Assembly: GCF_037327425.1 (NCBI RefSeq)
Contig: NZ_CP147846.1
Span: forward strand, 4,092,001 to 4,156,000
DNA length: 64,000 nt
Source: Rhodococcus sovatensis
Lineage (GTDB): Bacteria; Actinomycetota; Actinomycetes; Mycobacteriales; Mycobacteriaceae
Reading direction: 5' to 3'
The notes below the pieces were generated by a model. That model searched no databases and had not been told where the DNA came from. It saw only the letters and a list, made by a program, of their open reading frames with translations. How positions within the stretch are numbered: position 1 is the stretch's first letter; the number at the start of each line of letters is the position of its first letter. Below are positions 61,459 through 64,000 of this stretch, piece after piece. A program made the position numbers and the translations under genes.

Positions 61459-64000
61459 TCACAAGGCAGTCAACTTCGAGAACAGGCGGTCCGGAGTGAA
61501 CGGTAGAGACTCGAATCGGATTCCGGTCGCATCGAGAAGGGCGTTCGATACCGCCGGGGCTACCGGGTTGATCGCACACTCGCCCTGCGACTTCGCACCC
61601 ATCGGGCCGATCGTGTCGTAGGTGTCGGCGAAGAACACCTCGGTCCGTGGCAGATCCGCGAACGCAGGAATCCGATAGTTGCGGAAGTTCGGATTCACCA
61701 CCGCACCACTGCTGCCGTGGACCATGTTCTCGGTCAGCGCCCAGCCGAACGCCATTCCGACAGCGCCGTCGATCTGGCCGCGACACTGAAGCGGATTGAT
61801 CGGACGGCCGATGTCGGCGCCGTGCACACTCTGCAAGATCCGGATCTCGCCGGTCACCCGATGCACGGCCAGCCGGACACCCTGGACGTTGGACGCGATG
61901 GTCCTCGGAGTCAGATACGCCTTCCTCGTCGCATGCAGCTTCCGTCCCGACTCGGCGCGCGCTGCGTACAACTCAGCCAGCTTCACCCGCCGATCCCCAC
62001 ACACCACGGCATCGTTGTCGAGAACACAGTCGTCGAGGGGGACACCGCTGTATTCGCTGGCGAACTTCGCAATGTCGTCCCTCAGTGCCAGAGCCGTCAG
62101 ATGGACGGCTTTGCCCGCCACGACGGTTCCAGTACTCGCGAAGGTGCCGGTGTCGTAGAGCGTCCGGTCCGTGTCTGCGTTGACGATTGCCACCTCGGCG
62201 GCACGTGTTCCGAGAATTCCGGCCGCAATTTGCCTGTGTGCGTTGGTTATTCCGTTGCCCATCTCCGAGGACCCGACAGCGAGGTGGTACGTGCCGTCCT
62301 CGAGCAGCGTCAACTCGGCACCCGATCGGTGCTCGGTAGGAGGTCCGCACTCGAGTAGAGCCAATGCGACGCCCGTTCCGACGAGCCAATCCTCGCCGTC
62401 CGGCTTCTCCACCCCGTTGCCTCGCGCGAGGGATGCCTCGACGTGGTCGAGGCATTGATCGAGCCCGTAGCTTCCGAAACTCGCGTCGCTCGGGCCGTCC
62501 CAAACCGATTCGACGAGATCCGTCGGCCCCACCATGTTCTTGCGACGAAGCTCCAGCGGACTCATTCCGAGCAGGTGCGCCAGTTCGTCCATCGCGCATT
62601 CGATGGCGAACGTGGTCTGAGAGGCGCCGTATCCGCGGAACCCGCCTCCTGGAATGACATTGGTGTAGACCGCGTAGCCCAGAGCCTTCTTGTTCGGACA
62701 GCGGTACGCGGCCAGGGGACTGCCCAGCGCAGCGGCAAGGGTTTCGCTTGCATGGTTGGCGTAAGCGCCCGTGTTGGAGACCACGTATACGTCGAGTGCC
62801 GTCAGCGTTCCGTCCCGCGTTGCGCCGAGCTTCACGCGCGTGGTCATCTGATGCCGAGTGGTCGAGCCGATGAATTCTTCCTCGCGGGTCCACTCCCACT
62901 TGACCGGACGACCGAGCTTCATCGTCGCCCACAGCACCAGGTCCTCGGAGATCATCTCCTGTTTGCCGCCGAAACCGCCCCCGACCCGTTCGGTGAACAC
63001 GTGCACGTCGCGTGCCCGCAATCCCAGTAGATAGCAGAGCTTGGCCTGCACGATGAACGGCCCCTGCGTACTCGTCCGGACATGCCAACGGCCGTCGTCT
63101 CCACGCCACGCGATCGAGCCGTGGGTCTCGAGGTGGGCGTGCTGGACTCTCGAGGTCGAGTACGTCCGCTCGTGCACAGCATCGGCCGTGGCGAACCCTG
63201 CGTCGACACTGCCGACCTCGCCGTGGATGTCGACGAAGACGTTGCCGTTCTCCTCGAAACCTTTGTCGTGCAACAACGGAGCATCCGGCTCCATTGCGAC
63301 GAACGGGTCGAAGACGGCAGGCAGCTCGTCGTAGGTGACCTTCAGCGCACGACACCCCGCCTCCGCCGCCGCTTCGGTTTCGGCGACGACGGCGGCTATC
63401 CGCTGGCCGACGAACCGAATGACGTCGTCGAGGATCAGCGTGTCGTCCGGATCCACCAGATGGTCTTCGTGCAGTGCTGTGCTGTAGAGCCGCTGCGGAA
63501 CGTCCTCGTGGGTGAAAACCTGGACCACACCCGGAACCGCCATCGCTGCGCTGCGGTCGATGTCGGTGATGCGTGCGTGCGCGTGCGGTGATCTCAGGAC
63601 TTTCAAGTGCAACAGGTTCGGGACGGCGACATCCATCGTGTATCGCGCGTGCCCGGTCACGATGTCCTCGGTGAACGGGTTGGCGAGGCTGGCCCCGCAC
63701 GCCTTGCCTGCGACGTCCGGCTCGGCTTCGGTCAGACCGTGAAGGGCGTCGGAAATGGACCTGTATCCGGTGCAGCGGCACAGGTTTCCCTTCAACGACC
63801 TCGGCAGATCTTCCTTCTGTTCGTCTGTCAGCGATGCCGCCGTCATGATCATCCCGGCCGCACAGAATCCACACTGGAACGACTGGGCGTCGTGAAACGA
63901 CTGCTGCATCGGGTGCAGACCGTCGCCGTTCGCGAGGCCCTGCACTGTGGTGACCTTCTTCCCTGCGGCCCGGAACGCCGGGACCAGACACGAATGGAAC
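61459..64000 (-). CDS. xanthine dehydrogenase/aldehyde oxidase-type enzyme with fused [2Fe-2S] and molybdenum domains, 5' end outside window
   Basis: At least 846 residues; the start lies past the window end. The visible N-terminus (SCLVPAFRAAGKKVTTVQGL) is the second half of a 2Fe-2S subunit, with the helical 2Fe-2S cluster cysteines in QCGFCAAGM and NLCRCTGYR. It continues without break into the molybdopterin subunit (FGGKQEMISEDLVLWATMKL, GGGFRGYGASQTTFAIE, and SQGECAINP with the catalytic Glu region). Such enzymes hydroxylate purines or aldehydes. The FAD subunit is not in the window. Placement with scattered allantoicase and OHCU decarboxylase-like genes suggests purine use, but aldehyde oxidase activity is possible. 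Confidence 0.9.
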   Translation of the reverse strand, partial: FHSCLVPAFRAAGKKVTTVQGLANGDGLHPMQQSFHDAQSFQCGFCAAGMIMTAASLTDEQKEDLPRSLKGNLCRCTGYRSISDALHGLTEAEPDVAGKACGASLANPFTEDIVTGHARYTMDVAVPNLLHLKVLRSPHAHARITDIDRSAAMAVPGVVQVFTHEDVPQRLYSTALHEDHLVDPDDTLILDDVIRFVGQRIAAVVAETEAAAEAGCRALKVTYDELPAVFDPFVAMEPDAPLLHDKGFEENGNVFVDIHGEVGSVDAGFATADAVHERTYSTSRVQHAHLETHGSIAWRGDDGRWHVRTSTQGPFIVQAKLCYLLGLRARDVHVFTERVGGGFGGKQEMISEDLVLWATMKLGRPVKWEWTREEEFIGSTTRHQMTTRVKLGATRDGTLTALDVYVVSNTGAYANHASETLAAALGSPLAAYRCPNKKALGYAVYTNVIPGGGFRGYGASQTTFAIECAMDELAHLLGMSPLELRRKNMVGPTDLVESVWDGPSDASFGSYGLDQCLDHVEASLARGNGVEKPDGEDWLVGTGVALALLECGPPTEHRSGAELTLLEDGTYHLAVGSSEMGNGITNAHRQIAAGILGTRAAEVAIVNADTDRTLYDTGTFASTGTVVAGKAVHLTALALRDDIAKFASEYSGVPLDDCVLDNDAVVCGDRRVKLAELYAARAESGRKLHATRKAYLTPRTIASNVQGVRLAVHRVTGEIRILQSVHGADIGRPINPLQCRGQIDGAVGMAFGWALTENMVHGSSGAVVNPNFRNYRIPAFADLPRTEVFFADTYDTIGPMGAKSQGECAINPVAPAVSNALLDATGIRFESLPFTPDRLFSKLTAL

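Noticed and set aside
1..64000. tRNA, rRNA and CRISPR signals
   Set aside because: No cloverleaf with T-loop consensus, no rRNA segments and no regularly spaced direct repeats were seen; the only repeated elements are the four hairpins and short operators.

Overview
The window is high-GC, gene-dense actinobacterial DNA that most resembles Rhodococcus or a close Nocardiaceae relative. The basis is gene content, not a database search: a 13E12/DUF222 HNH protein with an actinobacterial LexA box, a SAM-IV riboswitch, an NDMA-dependent alcohol dehydrogenase, a SigL-independent AcoR/MimR-type regulator, and the gene order ppa / dacB / zincin / tilS / hpt. No rRNA, tRNA or CRISPR was seen. Coding is tight, with many 1-4 bp stop/start overlaps.

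Layout. (1) 1-10 kb: the end of a membrane Ser/Thr kinase, then the housekeeping block hpt-tilS-zincin-dacB, divergent ppa, a PAS protein, a diguanylate cyclase, and a crotonase-MarR pair. (2) 10-19 kb: a ureidoimidazoline decarboxylase-like gene, HNH and phosphatase genes, the SOS-box 13E12 gene, a TetR-controlled membrane transporter-like gene, allantoicase, a YbaK protein, and a class V aminotransferase behind a SAM-IV riboswitch. (3) 19.6-25 kb: a Pls/PosA-type single-module NRPS translationally coupled to an M1 peptidase. (4) 25-31.8 kb: an MFS/GntR pair, a three-gene small-membrane operon including a 32-residue protein, an AT-richer glycosyltransferase, a blue-copper lipoprotein and a complete IS5-family element. 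(5) 31.8-35.5 kb: a copper-type operon (membrane protein, PepSY protein, PCu(A)C chaperone, Tat-exported DyP peroxidase). (6) 35.5-39.3 kb: a BtuFCD/FecBCD-type ABC transporter plus FhuF-like reductase behind a cobalamin riboswitch, which points to corrinoid uptake. (7) 39.3-52.2 kb: an FUSC exporter, then a catabolic region with butanediol/acetoin dehydrogenases, a GAF regulator, a membrane protein, a flavin monooxygenase, an AcoR-like regulator, an aldehyde dehydrogenase and an NDMA-type alcohol dehydrogenase. Helically phased GTTGCA/TGCAAC repeats lie in front of two of its transcription units. (8) 52.3-64 kb: an iron-box siderophore-binding lipoprotein, acyl-CoA dehydrogenase plus SDR, a broken Old Yellow Enzyme gene, a LysR/SnoaL pair, a phospholipase D family protein, a MASE1-GGDEF protein, a DJ-1/PfpI protein, and the 3' part of a fused xanthine dehydrogenase-type enzyme.

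The least ordinary things are regulatory and repetitive rather than one large new gene system: two riboswitches whose targets define function, a LexA box sitting on a start codon, the 10-bp phased activator-like sites shared by two promoters, and four copies of an exactly 44-bp hairpin element (34.9, 47.9, 52.3 and 53.3 kb), each followed by a short GC-rich hairpin module. The purine breakdown genes (OHCU decarboxylase-like, allantoicase, xanthine dehydrogenase-type) are scattered over 53 kb rather than clustered.
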